64,000 nt of DNA, from positions 124,001 through 188,000 of the forward strand of contig JAFREE010000016.1 in assembly GCA_019400425.1 (NCBI GenBank). Direction: 5' to 3'. The stretch is from Hymenochaete sp. R1 (taxonomy: Eukaryota > Basidiomycota > Agaricomycetes > Hymenochaetales > Hymenochaetaceae). The notes beneath the pieces were generated by a model. It was not told the DNA's origin. It made no database searches and worked only from the letters and a program-made list of their open reading frames with translations. Shown piece after piece: positions 1 through 12,562 of the stretch (position 1 is the first letter of the stretch; every line of letters begins with the position of its first letter). A program made the translations under genes and the position numbers.

Positions 1-666
1 GACACTTTCTTCAGGTTTCTTACATGGTGCTTATTTCGAAGGTCTTAATGTCACCAATAACTTAGCTAGCTGCATAGAGCAGAGTGGATGTCATGGTTTA
101 CCACATGTTGAGAGCATTGTGGAACCTTGAAATAGCACACATTATTAATATGCGAAAGAGATTTGATTCTTCAAGTGTGGGCGACGAAATTGAAACCAAC
201 AAGAGCATGTATCCGGCGGCAACAGGCATCGCAAATTGGTACTCGTTTAATGTTCAACGGAGCAGGGCTCTCAATGGCTTGTTTCGGTAAAAAACGAGGT
301 GCGGAACTTGCATACCACTTGTGTATTTTCAAGGTATGGTATTGTTATATTGAACCGTGGCCAATATGAGGGACCCTACAGTGCGATGTCGCCATTCCCC
401 ACCATCCTCGCTCCAGATCTGAAGACTTCAACCAAGTGAAGTCCCATATTTAGGATTGGCAAGGCTATTGATTTAAATAAAAGTTACAACAGGTACAACA
501 CGATGTGAAGAAGTCAAAGTCCATAATAAGTTATAAAATATAACAAGTGAGTTCCAAATTTAATCAAGTGGTCGTTGAAGTCAAGTCTTTTATTGTTGAT
601 TTTTCCCAGGTGCAAAAGATCCCAAGCCCAGACGACAAGAAAGCAGATTTTTCAAGAGCCAGTAAG
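1..666. other. No gene recognised
   Basis: About 670 bases downstream of the first Kre9-like gene. Only short open frames without splice support or recognisable protein character are present. It may hold the 3' UTR of that gene and the edge of a feature outside the window. Confidence 0.4.
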
Positions 667-1255
667 TCAGTCGCCGTCAGAAGCGATGATGAAGAAAGGA
701 CTAAAGTTGCCAGAGTTGCCAAAGACTAGAAGAGGGACGCATTAGTACTTCTGAGGGACTGGAAAAGAGGAGGGGGCAGGTGCCACAGTTCTGTGGCACA
801 CGTTTCGCATGTACGTAGCAGAGAATGGGTAACAGGTAAAGGTCACTCACGGACGATCCTGTAGTCGCATCCGGGATCCACATCCGGTACCGTAATCTCA
901 ACACGACCATCGGTCATGTTAAAGCCTTCCGCAATCGGGTCCTCTGCAAGAAGACACAACAAAGGATTATGAGCGCTCAAAATATCCTCGCCGCCATCGT
1001 GAAAACAGATTAGGACGTACGGAAGGTGGTATTGTCCTTCCTCAGGAAGACCTTTCCGATCGGGTTCGTGATGTTTTTAGGCTGGGAGCTCGTGTCCCAG
1101 GTGACATTGTGGCGCCAACCAGATTTCCAGACGACGTCTTTGTGAGGCTCGATAACCTCCGGCACCCAGTCATCGCGCTTTTGGACGATGGGCGCGCCTC
1201 CGGAGAGGGTGGCAGCAGTAGCCAAGATAGAGAAGAGGGCACGAGTGAGGTGCAT
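667..1255 (-). CDS. Small secreted Kre9/Knh1-like protein
   Basis: Predicted secreted protein of 128 residues with the N-terminal Ig-like domain shared by Kre9/Knh1 and fungal Ser/Thr-rich GPI-anchored proteins, a family linked to the cell wall and beta-1,6-glucan. I read three exons (1255-1021, 943-851, 725-667) with GT-AG introns and consistent phase. A hydrophobic signal peptide covers residues 1-20, followed by a KR dibasic site near residue 27. The family pattern is clear: a Trp-containing strand with WRHNVTWD, then VEITVPDVDPGCDY and VLFGNSGNFSP near the end. There is no Ser/Thr-rich tail or GPI signal, so the product should be freely secreted or wall-trapped. The next gene upstream is a tandem paralogue in the same direction. 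The exact function is unknown. Confidence 0.85.
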
Positions 1256-1353
1256 GGCTTTTTTCGGTCCAGTCGAGTGGCGAGAGGAACTTGTGAGCGG
1301 AGCGGACGATGAGGGAAGAATTATCGGGAAGAAGGAGAGACGAAACGTGCCGC

Positions 1354-1364
1354 CTTTTTATACA
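1354..1364 (-). promoter_or_regulatory. TATA box of the first Kre9-like gene
   Basis: The minus strand reads GTGTATAAAAA about 100 bases upstream of the ATG at 1255. Position and sequence fit a TATA box; this is inference from the motif only. Confidence 0.45.
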
Positions 1365-1955
1365 CTCCAAAAGCCCGCTCAGGCGATATCCGACTTTGCC
1401 TTCTTTACATCGGAATACGTCCAGGATTTGGAGTAGTCTGTTATTGACGATACCTGCGAGCTCAGACGAAGATTTAAAGATGCAAAGAAGGGCGCTTAAA
1501 GTGAGTAGATAGTCATAAAGCGGACGGGTTTATGTCTCAAGCGAGGTTATCCGGTGGCGAAAGAGATGGTTTGAAATGAAACGTTAGTTTTTACAGCTGA
1601 AAAATGATCAAATGTTGCGGCGATGAGTGTAATGAGAATTTTTTAATGACTGTTATTGCTAGTTCGACATTGATCAAACTTTCCAATAAGTAGCACAACA
1701 GTGAAAAAAATGTATTACAAACTCAATAAAGAAAGAGTATGCACATTTTGAAGCCTCAAAGCGTACGTATAAACAAAACCGCAAAAACAAAGGAATCGAA
1801 AGGATACGGAAAAAGACGGAGAAAGAGAACAATGGATGATAAGCGGAATGAGTGTTTATTCAAATCAAAAGAGAAAAGGTCCGATTGAATGAGTACGTGA
1901 AGGGTTCGTGAAGTCATGACAGCCACCCATACGAAAGTGAGAGGAAGAATTACCC

Positions 1956-2509
1956 TTAGTTGTTAACAATGGTGAATTCACCGCTGTATTGACCTTCATC
2001 GGAGCTGTCGCTCGTGTCGGCTTTCACTGTCGAAGCGTGAGAGGAAGCTAAGATATCAAGTGGACGCTTTACTCACAAAGAAGCTGGTAGTCATTGCTCG
2101 TGTCAACGCTGGGGACGTAGACTTCAAGACGACCACGTGAAAGCGAGAAGTTAGCGGCAAGAGGCCTGTCTACTCAGGATGCATGAGCAATGTTTATATG
2201 GATGTAGGAGGGAAATAAGATCTTACTCAAGCTACCAACACCGTCCGCGAGGACATTGCCACCCTCAGCGATGTAGAGTGCCGTGTTGAGGACTGCACCA
2301 CACGTGGGGGGCTCAACGTTTGCCGTGCTCCATGAGACATTGTGCACCGTGCCAGAATACCAGACAGTTCCCGTAGCAGGGTAGAGCACGGCAGGGTCGT
2401 CCGTCGCACGCTTGGAGAAGATCCCGTTTGACCAGAAGGTGATGGTCGGCTTGGCCATTGCGGTCGAGGCGGCGACAAGGAGAACAGCGGGGGCAACGAA
2501 GAACTTCAT
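1956..2509 (-). CDS. Second tandem secreted Kre9/Knh1-like protein
   Basis: Predicted secreted protein of 149 residues, paralogous to the gene just downstream. Exons 2509-2227, 2172-2077 and 2026-1956 join in phase 1 at both junctions, the same arrangement as in the neighbour. Residues 1-19 form a signal peptide ending in AMA, and a KR dibasic site follows near residue 34. The Ig-like domain shows the Trp-rich strand around VWYSGTVHNVSW and the LEVYVPSVDTSNDYQL strand, and the protein ends GEFTIVNN. There is no GPI signal. A likely tandem duplication with the gene at 667-1255, although the sequences have diverged considerably. On the minus strand TATA-like sequence occurs at 2674-2683 and TTATAA near 2564-2569. 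Confidence 0.8.
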
Positions 2510-3388
2510 TGTGTTGAATGGGAGGTTGGTAGTAAAGTTTGGTGAGGGAGAGGGATGGGAGGGTTATAAGGGGGATCCTAAAAGCTTGATTAGGCTCTAG
2601 AGATGTTTGGGTGGACTGTACGATAGGACGTTCGACACAGACTGAGGAATGAGAGGAAGGTGCGGCCGGTCGACTCTTTATACTTCTGCAGCCGGGTAGA
2701 AACTCTTCTTCAGAACCCTAGATGAGGATACTGATTAACGGACGGAAACACGAGTTCCAGGACTCCCAAGTGACACGGCCCGAGAGTTCGCAAGTGAAGA
2801 TGCCATGAACAGGGGAGCGGGAAGGCGAGATATGCGCGATAATTGAGCGAGGTCTGGGATGGGAGAGGGGTCAAAGTGCTCGGGAGTGTCGCGGACATAC
2901 CGAGACAATCATCATCCCGCCTTTCCAGTGGGACCTTGGTGAGCATGAGACAGCGGGTCATATACTGGAGTTAGGCACATCATATTTCTGAGTAGGCACG
3001 TTCGGAAGGAATCGAATGCGTCGTCGTTGCTGTGAGAGCAATGTCTTGAAGAAGCTTCACTGCCTGGAACTCGAGTATCACAACCAAGCAAGGCAAAACC
3101 GGGTAGTTTCAAGGTGGGTTACCTAGCAGTACTGGAGTCAAGACTTCTTTATATCTGACTTGTCATTTTTGATCCTGGTAATGGTTTTCCATCCAGAATT
3201 ACAAGTCCATGGTAGTGTCTTGAAGTCAATGAACGAACTTGGAAAAATGTGAAGTCCAGGAAGATTGAGAGAGAGTTGCTTACATAATACAAAATTCTTC
3301 TTGCACACCCTTGCATATTGGCCGCCACTGGTACCGCCCAACGCTGACAACGACGACGACGGCGAAATAGACAACAAAATAGTCAGTG
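2510..3388. other. Divergent intergenic region before eIF3e
   Basis: About 880 bases between the divergent Kre9-like gene and eIF3e. It should contain both promoters and the eIF3e 5' UTR. Short open frames on the minus strand lack splice partners or family resemblance. A run of CGA repeats sits close to the eIF3e start. Confidence 0.4.
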
Positions 3389-5122
3389 ATGGCTGAGCAC
3401 GATATCACGAAGACGATCATACCCTATCTCGACCGCCACTTTGCCTTCCCTCTTCTTGCCCATCTATCAGAAACCTCGCTCTTCCCTGAAGAACAGATCA
3501 CTGCAGCGCAGTATGAGCTTGCCAAAGGGACGAACATGGTGGATTTTTCAATCTCGTTGTTTGAGCAGCTGAATGCGGACAAAGAGATACCAGAAGGTGT
3601 GAGAGTCCCTCTTGTATGATGGGTGTAAAAACTGAGGTGCTGCTCGACTAGAATTTGTGAGCAAGCGCGAAAGCGCCGTGTCGACCAACGAGAGGTTGCA
3701 ACAAGAAGCCCAGACGATCCTAGATGTGATTGAGAATCCAGAAGTCGCTCAGGCGATGAGGCAAGACAAAATGCACAATTTGCAGTATCTCAAAGAGCAC
3801 TACGATGTATGTTAACGCGCACTTTGTCCTTCTCGACGCCAACTTACATCTAACCATTCACTCTTCGACCTCCAGCTCGATCCCGAACAAATCACTGCTC
3901 TCTATCGCTTTGGCCAATTTCAATACTCATACGGAAATTACAGCGGTGCAGCCGACTACCTCTATCACTTCCTTATCCTCTCCACCGACGCCGACCTCAA
4001 CCTTTCTGCTTTGTGGGGCAAGCTTGCCTCTGACATCCTCACTGGAAAGTGGGATGTCGCCCTCACAGGTCTCAATGAACTCCGCGAGCAAATAGACTCT
4101 CGAGCGTCTGCACCCTCGTTCCTCTCTACTCTCGCCTCTGCCGAGGCCTCGTCTCTCTCCCAGCTCCAATCCCGGACATGGATCCTCCACTGGTCGCTTT
4201 TCGTGTACTTTAACCACGAGCAGGGCCGAACTCTTCTCCTAGAGACGTTCCTCTCCCCGAACTACCTTAATACAATACAGACAGCCTGCCCCTGGATCTT
4301 ACGTTACCTCGCAACGGCTGCAATTGTCTCGCGTAAGGCGAGCGCCGCTGGCGGGTCCGCCGCGACGTCTTCGCGCGTCAGGCATGCGCTGAAAGAAGTT
4401 GTGAAAGTCGTGCAGATGGAGGACTATCAGTACAGCGATCCAATCACAAACTTCCTCAAGGAGCTGTACTTGGAATTCGACTTTGAGGCAGCGCAGAAGG
4501 AGTTGGCGACGGCGGTGCAAGTGGTGGAAAATGATTTCTTCCTCGGGGAGTTCAAGGATGAATTTTTGGATAATGCACGGTACCTGATCAGTGAGGCGTA
4601 CTGTCGGATTCATCGTAAAATAGACATTGCGTAAGTGTCCCTCATTGTCGTCTCTTTCGTATGCTATGCTATAGCACTGACATGTCTGTGGACGTTCGGT
4701 AGCGATCTCTCTGAACGCCTCAATTTGTCCCGTGATGAAGGTGAAAAATGGATCGTCAACCTCATCCGTGAGACCCGCATGGGCGCCGACGCTAAAATCG
4801 ATCTCGAAAAGGTTCGTTGTCATTGGTTTTCATTTCTCTAACTTTTGTATCCCTCATGCCTTCATATTTAATCTTTCTGTTGCGTGTCTTGACTCACCGA
4901 TTCTACGACTTAACTCCACAGAATGTCATCGAGATCAACCGCCCACCTCTCCCCGTGTACCAGTCTGTCATCGAGAAAACCCGCGGGCTCGCGTTCCGTA
5001 CGCAAGCCATCGGAGCTGCCATGGAGAAGTCGGCTGTTGAGAGCAATACACACAATAACACGAACACGAATAAACCTCTGGAGGCGCAAGCACAGCCTGC
5101 GATTGTCGAGGGAGCTCGATGA
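3389..5122 (+). CDS. eIF3e: Translation initiation factor eIF3 subunit E (Int6)
   Basis: Subunit e of eIF3, the multisubunit complex that scaffolds the 43S pre-initiation complex in the cytoplasm. I read five exons (3389-3596, 3652-3806, 3876-4630, 4703-4811, 4922-5122) giving 475 residues, close to the usual size. The N-terminus has the family pattern with [14 protein letters not shown] and [14 protein letters not shown]. The middle shows [34 protein letters not shown] and [13 protein letters not shown]. The C-terminal PCI/winged-helix part includes [39 protein letters not shown] and the [13 protein letters not shown] tail. The ATG at 3389 is chosen because the conserved start MAEHDITK follows it directly. 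It converges on the lactate dehydrogenase gene. Confidence 0.97.
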
Positions 5123-5591
5123 GGAATGATGTGTCTGTCCTCTATCTTACTATATAAAATGTTCTGGCGATTGGGCGGTGGATTGCTTGTACATGTATTG
5201 TTATCGGCGTTGTGTTTCTTACCTTCGATGTTGTGTGTATTGTGTTGGTCAAAATTACTGATTTGTTAGGATCTTACCCTCTTACTCTGCAATGGCTAAA
5301 TGTATTAGGCACAATAACGTCCATTCACCCGAGAAAATCCGCGTATAGATTTACATACATCGAGATATATACAAAGTGTGTACAGGTGGCTATTTCAGAG
5401 ATGTGAGTAAATTGAAGGTGGGGTTTGAAGGTCTTCAGATAGAGGACAATTCGAGAGCAGTGGTTTGCAGGAAGAAGAGTCTGTATCCAAAAAAAGGCGC
5501 AGTCTATTCGAAGCATAACAGACCTCCTGAGTCCTTTGCCTGAATAACGGGTACGATGTCTACTGTAGAAGTTTCCAGTCTGGGCCTGAGC
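5123..5591. other. Convergent 3' intergenic region
   Basis: About 470 bases between the 3' ends of eIF3e and the D-lactate dehydrogenase gene, expected to hold the 3' UTRs and polyadenylation signals of both. No coding evidence. Confidence 0.5.
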
Positions 5592-8162
5592 TCATTTCTT
5601 CCGATCTTCGTCTACCAAATCAGGGTATAACTTGAAAAGAAAGAAAAGCAACGTCAATTGCCTCTTCCTTCTCAACTTTTTCTTTTTGGATTGAATTGAA
5701 AAGGGGACTACTCACCTTCCCAGGATTGAATATTCCCAACGGATCCAACGTCCTCTTAATACTCCACATTAACTCAACCGTCCCACGCCCCAGCTCTTCC
5801 TCAAGGAACCCCCGTTTTCCGATCCCGACCCCATGCTCACCCGTACACGTCCCGTCCAGCTCGATTGCGCGCTGCACCATGTGATGTACGGCTTCGCGGA
5901 CTTTGGCGAGTTCTGGGTCGAAGGAAGCAGAGGATTCAGCGGTGGAGGTTGAGGAGGAGGATGAAGAGGGAGGTGAGGGGCGGAAGAGGATGAGGGCGTG
6001 GAAGTTGCCGTCGCCGGCGTGTCCGACGATGGTGGAGGTGAGGCCGAGGGAGGCAAGGTCTTGCTTTGTGGAGAGGACGAGGTCGGGAAGTTTAGAGATG
6101 GGCACGCTGAGTGCATATACGTAGTCGGTACAAATTATCAGTACTGGCACTGGCTACGACTACGGAGAAAAAAGGGTTCAGCAACAACTCACCACACGTC
6201 CGTGGGCCAGCCTTTACTCCCCTCCACATATGCAATGCCCGAATAATGCGCGTTCTTCCTATCCGTCCAAATCTCGTCCGCCTCTCGCTCGTTCCGCGCA
6301 AGCGTAAACCCCGTCGCGCCATGCCTTTCCACGACCTTCTTCACGACCCGCGCGGTCTCCTTGAGTGCGTCTGCATTGTGGCCTTGGAATTTGAAGAAGA
6401 GTGAGTCTTTCTCTTGGTATTTTCGACCCCGCGTGGAGGGCCCGAAGAGGTTGGTAGCGCGCATGAAGTTGTCGTCGCAAAGCTCGACGCATTCTGTTAG
6501 TATGTAATGACGATATTAATAAATCTATTTCGTCTGCTTGGAGGCTGTGCCGTCGACTTACGAATACCAACTCCTTGAAGCATGACCTCCCTGACTGCTT
6601 CCGTTGCCTTTCTCACATCAGGGAAATGCACAACGGCTACTGACGTAGGGAGCGCCGGTGCCAGACGTAATGTTGCTTCATGCTTGTTAACTATTGTCAT
6701 TCTACATACGTGGGCTTTCGGGATCTCACCTTCGGTCACGATCCCAAGAGTACCCTCCGCACCTATGAAAAGTTTTGTTAGGTCGAACCCCGCAGATGAC
6801 TTGCGTGCCCGTCTGCGTGTTTTGATTACTTCACCCGACGGCAGAACAACGGTCTTATGGTAGATATTGGGTAAGTATAGTCCGGAAGCGATACTGATCG
6901 AGGAAAAACGCGAGGAAAGGCATACAAGATTCAGAAACCACTCGGATTTGGCTGTTCCATAACGAACAGCATTCGCTAGTTTGAATCATGTTGAAATTTT
7001 GACAAGGAAATCAGGCTCGGCAAGACTCACTCCCGGAGCATCCAGTGGCTACCCTATTAAGCAGTGATAAAAAAAAGACTGATTTTATGCTTTTGCTTAC
7101 TCACATTCCGCCTATTGTAGCACCTGGGGCTGGATCTAGCTTTCAAAAGTTGAGTATAAAGGATAAAATATTGAGTGAACATACCTCACCGGGAAGAACA
7201 TCGGAATGCCTTAGATGTTTGAAGCATCAACGCAGGGCGTTTTTCGAGGGATAAAGCATAACCTACCTTTCTTTTTGAGCGTGTCGTTGATGTCCATCCA
7301 TCGAACACCAGCTTGACACACTAGATCCCCATCCGCCTCTACTCATGCTTACGTCTCAGTTCCCAAACCCTTTCCGAAACATGAGACGTTATAACTCGCA
7401 CCATTGATCGCTAATATCTTGTCCATACGCGACATGTCCACGCATATACCGCCGTACTTGTGCTGTAATTTTTAAAGAAAATTTAGAATTACTCTGTTGG
7501 TCAACAAGTATCAAAGAACGCTACTCACTCCTCGCGTCTGGCCTTCAAGACACGTTCCGCCCGAGTAGGGGACGACAGGCATGCGGTACTTCGATGCAAT
7601 TTTGATGATTTTGACAACATCTTCAGTGCTCTCTGGGTATACAACAACGCTATGCAGAGTACCTATGCAGCCACGAGGGCCAGAGAGAACAACCATAAGA
7701 ACTCGAAAGTAATATTTCAAAGAAGTCAGTGAGAAGGAGCGCACCGGGATGGTAATCGCCCACTAATTGTCCGAAGCCATGGTCATACAAATCCTCGGGG
7801 TCTGTCGTGACTTTGCCATCTTCTGGAAACGTGAGGCACAATATGCGCACAGCTTGTTGGAATTCGAGAGCAGACCCAAACTTGGGCGTGGTTGAGCTGC
7901 GTTTGATGTTTGTGTTATAGTAGTAGTAGCCAAATCCTCCTAGAGCAAGGGCGGCAAAAGATCCTAGAAGGAAGGAGACGGCGTGAGAGGATAGACGTGG
8001 TTTCTTTGCTGTTGATTTTGAGAACGTGGTATTGTTGCATGGGGGTGTAGAAGTGGAGAAGCTGCGGATCCTGACCAGTGTAGAGCATGCTCTCGAAGTA
8101 GACGTCGATGAGTGGTCTCGCGCAACGATCAACGACCTACGAAACATTGTTGTCCTCGACAT
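5592..8162 (-). CDS. DLD1: D-lactate dehydrogenase (cytochrome), mitochondrial
   Basis: FAD flavoprotein oxidising D-lactate to pyruvate and passing electrons to cytochrome c at the mitochondrial inner membrane. It is a spliced gene with about ten introns; the first exon is 8162-7745 and the last codes [12 protein letters not shown] and stop. The N-terminus is rich in Ser, Thr and Arg, with no acidic residues apart from Asp16 in the first ~50 residues, followed by a hydrophobic segment (about residues 65-82), as in imported inner-membrane-anchored Dld1. FAD-binding PCMH domain: [13 protein letters not shown], a Gly-rich PGATIGG region and [14 protein letters not shown]. The C-terminal FAD-oxidase domain has the catalytic GHAGDGNFH and the [19 protein letters not shown] block ending in the IFNPGK signature. 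A Ser-rich stretch around 5920-5960 interrupts the cap region. It is divergent from the DHHC gene with only 280 bases between starts. Confidence 0.93.
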
Positions 8163-8442
8163 TCACGTCACCCGAGAGACCAGATGGTCGTCGGAGAGAA
8201 AGAAGGGGGTAAATGAAATTTCTGACGGTATTTATTTGTGGAGGTCATGGGATGAGCTGGAGATGCGGGGAGACACGATCCCATGCCGTAAACAGTAAAG
8301 AGAGGGTCACGCGATATTTTCGGCCTCACTCTCCTTTATTCCTTTGTTTCCGACGACGACGACGACGACAACATCGTCATCGACAAGATTGACCGAGAAG
8401 AGAAAGACATTGACTGTTATGTTATAAAAACCTTTTCGTACC
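8163..8442. promoter_or_regulatory. Shared divergent promoter (DLD1 / DHHC gene)
   Basis: A compact 280-base region between two divergent start codons, which must hold both promoters and 5' UTRs. A CGA trinucleotide run lies at 8351-8366. No specific binding site is claimed. Confidence 0.5.
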
Positions 8443-10297
8443 ATGTCTTCTCTTGTAAATCTGGGATCAAGTGTCAAAGCTGCTTACGAACGTCTCCGCG
8501 ACGCAGACGATGAAGACGAGGAAGACTCCGTCCTCGATGTCAGTGAAAATCAAGATGGTGGACGAGCACAAAAACTGAAGAGGTGGTGGGACTATCTTCC
8601 ACTATGCTGTGAGTAGTTGAGCTTGTCTTTCTATTGAACCTGGTACTTATCTTTCATACCCCAGTGCTTGTCGTCCTCATTCTCCTTCCTCAATACTCCA
8701 TCTTTACCATGCTCTTCTCATACTACGTGCAGATCTCTTACCACCCTTTTTACTTCATCTTCCATCTATCAGCCATATACACACTCTTCTTCTTTTCATG
8801 TTGCTCGTTAATGGTTTGTGTCGTCCGGGATCCTGGAACAATCAAAGTTGAGGAGGACACTGTCTATGGCACGGCGAGTGGCGAAGTAGGAGGCGGTGAA
8901 GAAGGGGACACGGATATTCTGGGTGCGTTGAGAATGGACTATCCGACGAAGAAAGTCGATGTCGACGACGACTTCAATGCACCCCACAAATGGTGCAAGC
9001 GATGCTGGGCTCCTAAGCCTGTGAGTAACGAAGGCTATAATATACTGCTCATGGTTCCTAACAAGTAACGCAGGAACGGACTCACCATTGTTCGGCTTGC
9101 GGACGATGTGTTCTCAAAATGGGTGAGTTTTAAAAATTAGACCTTCTTATTAATTTTCATGCTGTCCCTCAGATCATCATTGTCCATGGTTAGCTCAGAA
9201 ATGTGTCGTAAGCTATTCAACCGTAACCCTTCAGCATCATAAGCTCATATATATGACAGGGCTACTGGACATACACCTCCTTCCTTCACTTTCTCGCCTG
9301 CGTCACTCTCGTCTCTGCATACATCTGCGTAGTGTCTGTCAAAATCGTCATCGTTGCATTTGACCAACCGTTTGTCGTGGTACGGTAGTATTCTTCTAAG
9401 TTTAGTCATTCACTGATCTATAGCCATGTCTCCCCAATAATCAGGGGGAACACACTGCTCTTCACTCGCTTTTCCTCGCCGTATACGGCGTCGTTTTTGC
9501 TCTTGCAATTGGCTCCTTCCTCCTATGGCATGTCTACCTCGCGACGTAAGAACATCATTTTGATTTTCAGTCCATTCTGTTCTGGCCTTTTTTCTCATTC
9601 ACTAATACCGTAAAACAGAACAAACCAAACAACCATCGAAAACATCTCGCCTTTCCTCTTACTCCGCTACCTCCCTTCACCTCCTCCGGTAATCCAGCGA
9701 TCATCCGAGCCCTCAACACGCACACCTCCACCCGAAGCAGAAAATAATCCCCTCCCTCTCCCATCACACCCACAACTGTACTCTAACTCCCCATCGCCTC
9801 CTCTCTCCCGAACTCCCTCACACCACAACCCTGGAGAAGACGCCATGGCCCGTAATAGGTCCCCGCCTCTGACGTCCCCGCACCCAGCAGTTCCCGATTT
9901 TGTCTCGGGGCCTACAACAAGGCAGACTTTAACAAGAGAATATCAGCTTACGACAGCTCAGCGCCGGAAGATCCGGTACGCGCACCCCGATATTAGGTTG
10001 TATGATATCGGATGGCGAGCGAACTGGGCGCAACTCATCGGTAACGATGGCTCCGGCTCCAGTTCAACGACACACGATTACCCAAGGTCGCCTCTCACTC
10101 GGACTCGCGGTCAGAGTCGGGGTCGTAGCCGAGGAAGCGGCAGTCAATGGAAGTGGTGGCGAGCAGTTGCGTGGCGCGTGTTGTGTGGGGGCGGAGGCGG
10201 GAATGGTGATGGACGGACGTTTCCTCGTAATCCGCGCGCAATGGTGATGTTGGAAGAGTTGGCAACGGAGTTGAGGGCGGAGGATAAGGATGATTAG
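8443..10297 (+). CDS. DHHC-type protein S-palmitoyltransferase
   Basis: Membrane enzyme transferring palmitate to cysteines of target proteins. Seven exons (8443-8608, 8665-9020, 9074-9122, 9173-9207, 9260-9379, 9445-9545, 9619-10297) join in phase to 501 residues. Two membrane segments precede the cysteine-rich domain, which reads HKWCKRCWAPKP, then [22 protein letters not shown] with the DHHC active site. Two more membrane segments follow, then the family TTxE motif as TTIE. The C-terminal tail carries RLYDIGWRANWAQLIG, typical of Pfa3/Pfa4-like enzymes, after a Pro/Ser-rich disordered stretch. The final exon is Arg/Gly-rich. The catalytic residues are all present. Assignment to Pfa3 rather than another fungal DHHC subfamily is not certain. 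Confidence 0.93.
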
Positions 10298-11829
10298 GGG
10301 ATTTGATTGAGTATGTATGTGTTTGGTTTTGGTGTTGTGTGGGCTACGTGTTGCCACGGACAGATCGAAGAAGGTTCTGGCTTGGTGTTAAACGACGAGT
10401 TTCCGTTGACACGGGTTGTTGTTTTTGGATACACGGACATTTTTTATTCTGCTCTTTTTCTTTTTCTGATCAGGCTTTGACGATTCATGAATATTTGTCT
10501 CTAATTTTATACCCACTGGCCAGATTGGTAGAACCAACACTATTTATACACCTCAACTAACTAATACAAAAGGTGGCTACCATGGAACTGAAAATTTGGA
10601 TGAACCGAATCCGAAAAAGAGGACCAAATGACGAAACAGTGATGAGTGATGCCGGAGTTAACGCACCTCTGATCTTCATGCTGCTACGAGTATCGACGGC
10701 AGGAACACCTTATCTGCAACTTAAATGCAATGTTAACAACACAAGAAATCAAACGTGAAGGATGGAGATCGCTTCGGCTTTCCTATTTCCGTTTAGTATG
10801 CCATTGGTTTTCATCTGCCTATCTGTTCAAACCGTTGAAGATTAGGGTCCGCGCCGAAGCTTATCTCCGTCTCGTGCTCTCAAACTGTTTGTAGATGGCT
10901 GCGACAGACCTTAAAACGTATGATCAGACGGAGTTCACGTTCGGAGACACGTACCTCAGATATGTGCGACAGACGCAGCTTGGGGACTAAGTGCATCAAA
11001 TGGGTATCTCAAGTCTTACAAGTGAACGAAGAATGGAAAGCAGCAGAGAAAGTGATGCACATCGCGGGACGTACAGAGAATTAGCATGCACTTTTGTAAC
11101 CATTGCGCAATCATGCGCGAATACCATTGGATGGAATAGGGTCGAATCAAGTTATGATTCGACAGAAAGCAACCCTCCAGGTTTGAAGAACTCGATGGCT
11201 CGGTTTCTCAATGCTGAGGGTCAAATTAGAAGACAAAGGACTCCTTCAATGCTCCCTTATGTCCCATGCGACGATTCGATAACGTAGATTGCGTCTCCTT
11301 AGTGAGCATTTCGCTGGCTTCTGCTCGGTCTGGCTAGACAATGATAACATTTACTAGTAGCCTGTTTCCTCGGACACCGGTATCGGTGTCTTGTCTTCCA
11401 ACTGGCGGTGTCAGTGGTGGTGAACGAAGAGAAGAGAGCGTTCCGGAGAGAGAACGAAATCGTTCATAAGGTTCCATTTATGGAAGTTGTGTCTTAAAGA
11501 TCGACGCTCTGAATCACTCACGAATGAAGCTTGAACTAACTTGAACTCTCATGCCAGTGGACTCAAACTATAAGAGCGACCTCCGAGCGCGTCCTATCAA
11601 AAACGCTTGCGATTTTCTTCTCCGTAGTGGCACGGATGGCACCATGACAATGAGCTCACGCTGCGCTAAGTCACATAAAGGCGGGCTGGGCTGGAAGCTC
11701 GTTCATTCGTCGGTTGGCGTCCTTCTCTGTGACAACTGCCTATGAAAGGTTTACGGAACATTCAGAAGGAGACAGTGTGAAGCGACGCAAATGTTCTCAA
11801 ATGAGAATTTGGCGATACATACATCTCTT
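10298..11829. other. Intergenic region, no gene resolved
   Basis: About 1.5 kb after the DHHC gene. Open frames are short and without recognised motifs. Part may be 3' UTR, or further exons of the minus-strand gene ending near 11830. Confidence 0.35.
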
Positions 11830-12562
11830 TCAAGGCTTTCCATTTGGTACGCGTACGACAGTCGCTCTGGCATTGTCTTGCCACATTGTGCGATTACTAA
11901 CCCGAATAATATCAACATCTACATGTATGTAAATGACATTCACCTATGAGAAGCCCGTGTGACATAAACGATACTGAGAAGTTCGTAGATAGTTAGCACG
12001 CTGTGGAGTGATTCAAACCGAAGATATCCTGACTCAATCGCTGAAAAAAAATCCCAACGCTGAAACGAAAATGACTAATACAATATATGATGTAAGCAAC
12101 GTTCGAATCTCAACTGCGATGCTGATGCAGCTTACGTCAACGACTTCTCCTTTCATAGAGGACTCGGAGGATTTGAAGGGTTTGACTGTCCCTACGTCCA
12201 CGAAACTACGCTCTGAAGCACTTACAGTCATTTGACGGTGCGTGGATGTGCGGATGAGATGGTAGATATTGTCAGGAAAGTCATGGAAGCGGTTGATATG
12301 GCTTGGGCTGTTGGGTGGCTCAAGAACGAGCGATGACGGTGGTTCGTGACAACGCGGACAACGAGAGGCCACGCATGTATCCCAACGAACACGGATTACA
12401 TTCTCCACTAGTCGGTAAGGCTAACAGGATTGAAAGTTACCGAAGGGAATGAGATTTGATCGTACCATGAAGGTCTATGAGCAGCTTAGACTGATGTATT
12501 GTATGAGTATGAGTGTGGTTGTGAGCCTCACTCGCCTTGACCGCTGAGCAGAACCACCACAT
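11830..12562 (-). CDS. Unrecognised protein, four-exon gene with CxxC motif
   Basis: Hand-built model: exons 12562-12466, 12407-12136, 12074-11944 and 11896-11830, all with GT-AG introns of 47-61 nt and matching phase, giving 188 residues. I do not recognise a family. The N-terminus has an alternating His/Thr stretch (HNHTHTHT). The second exon holds CVASRCPRCHEPP, a possible half zinc-binding site. The third exon codes an aromatic-rich segment (FQRWDFFSAIESGYLRFE) followed by a hydrophobic helix-like stretch. Support is the length of continuous frame obtained only after splicing; without the last intron the protein would end at 11940. It is divergent from the C2H2 gene. It could be a species-specific gene or a decayed one. 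Confidence 0.4.

Noticed and set aside
3927..4823. Long minus-strand open frames across eIF3e
   Set aside because: They are antisense shadows of the conserved eIF3e coding exon.
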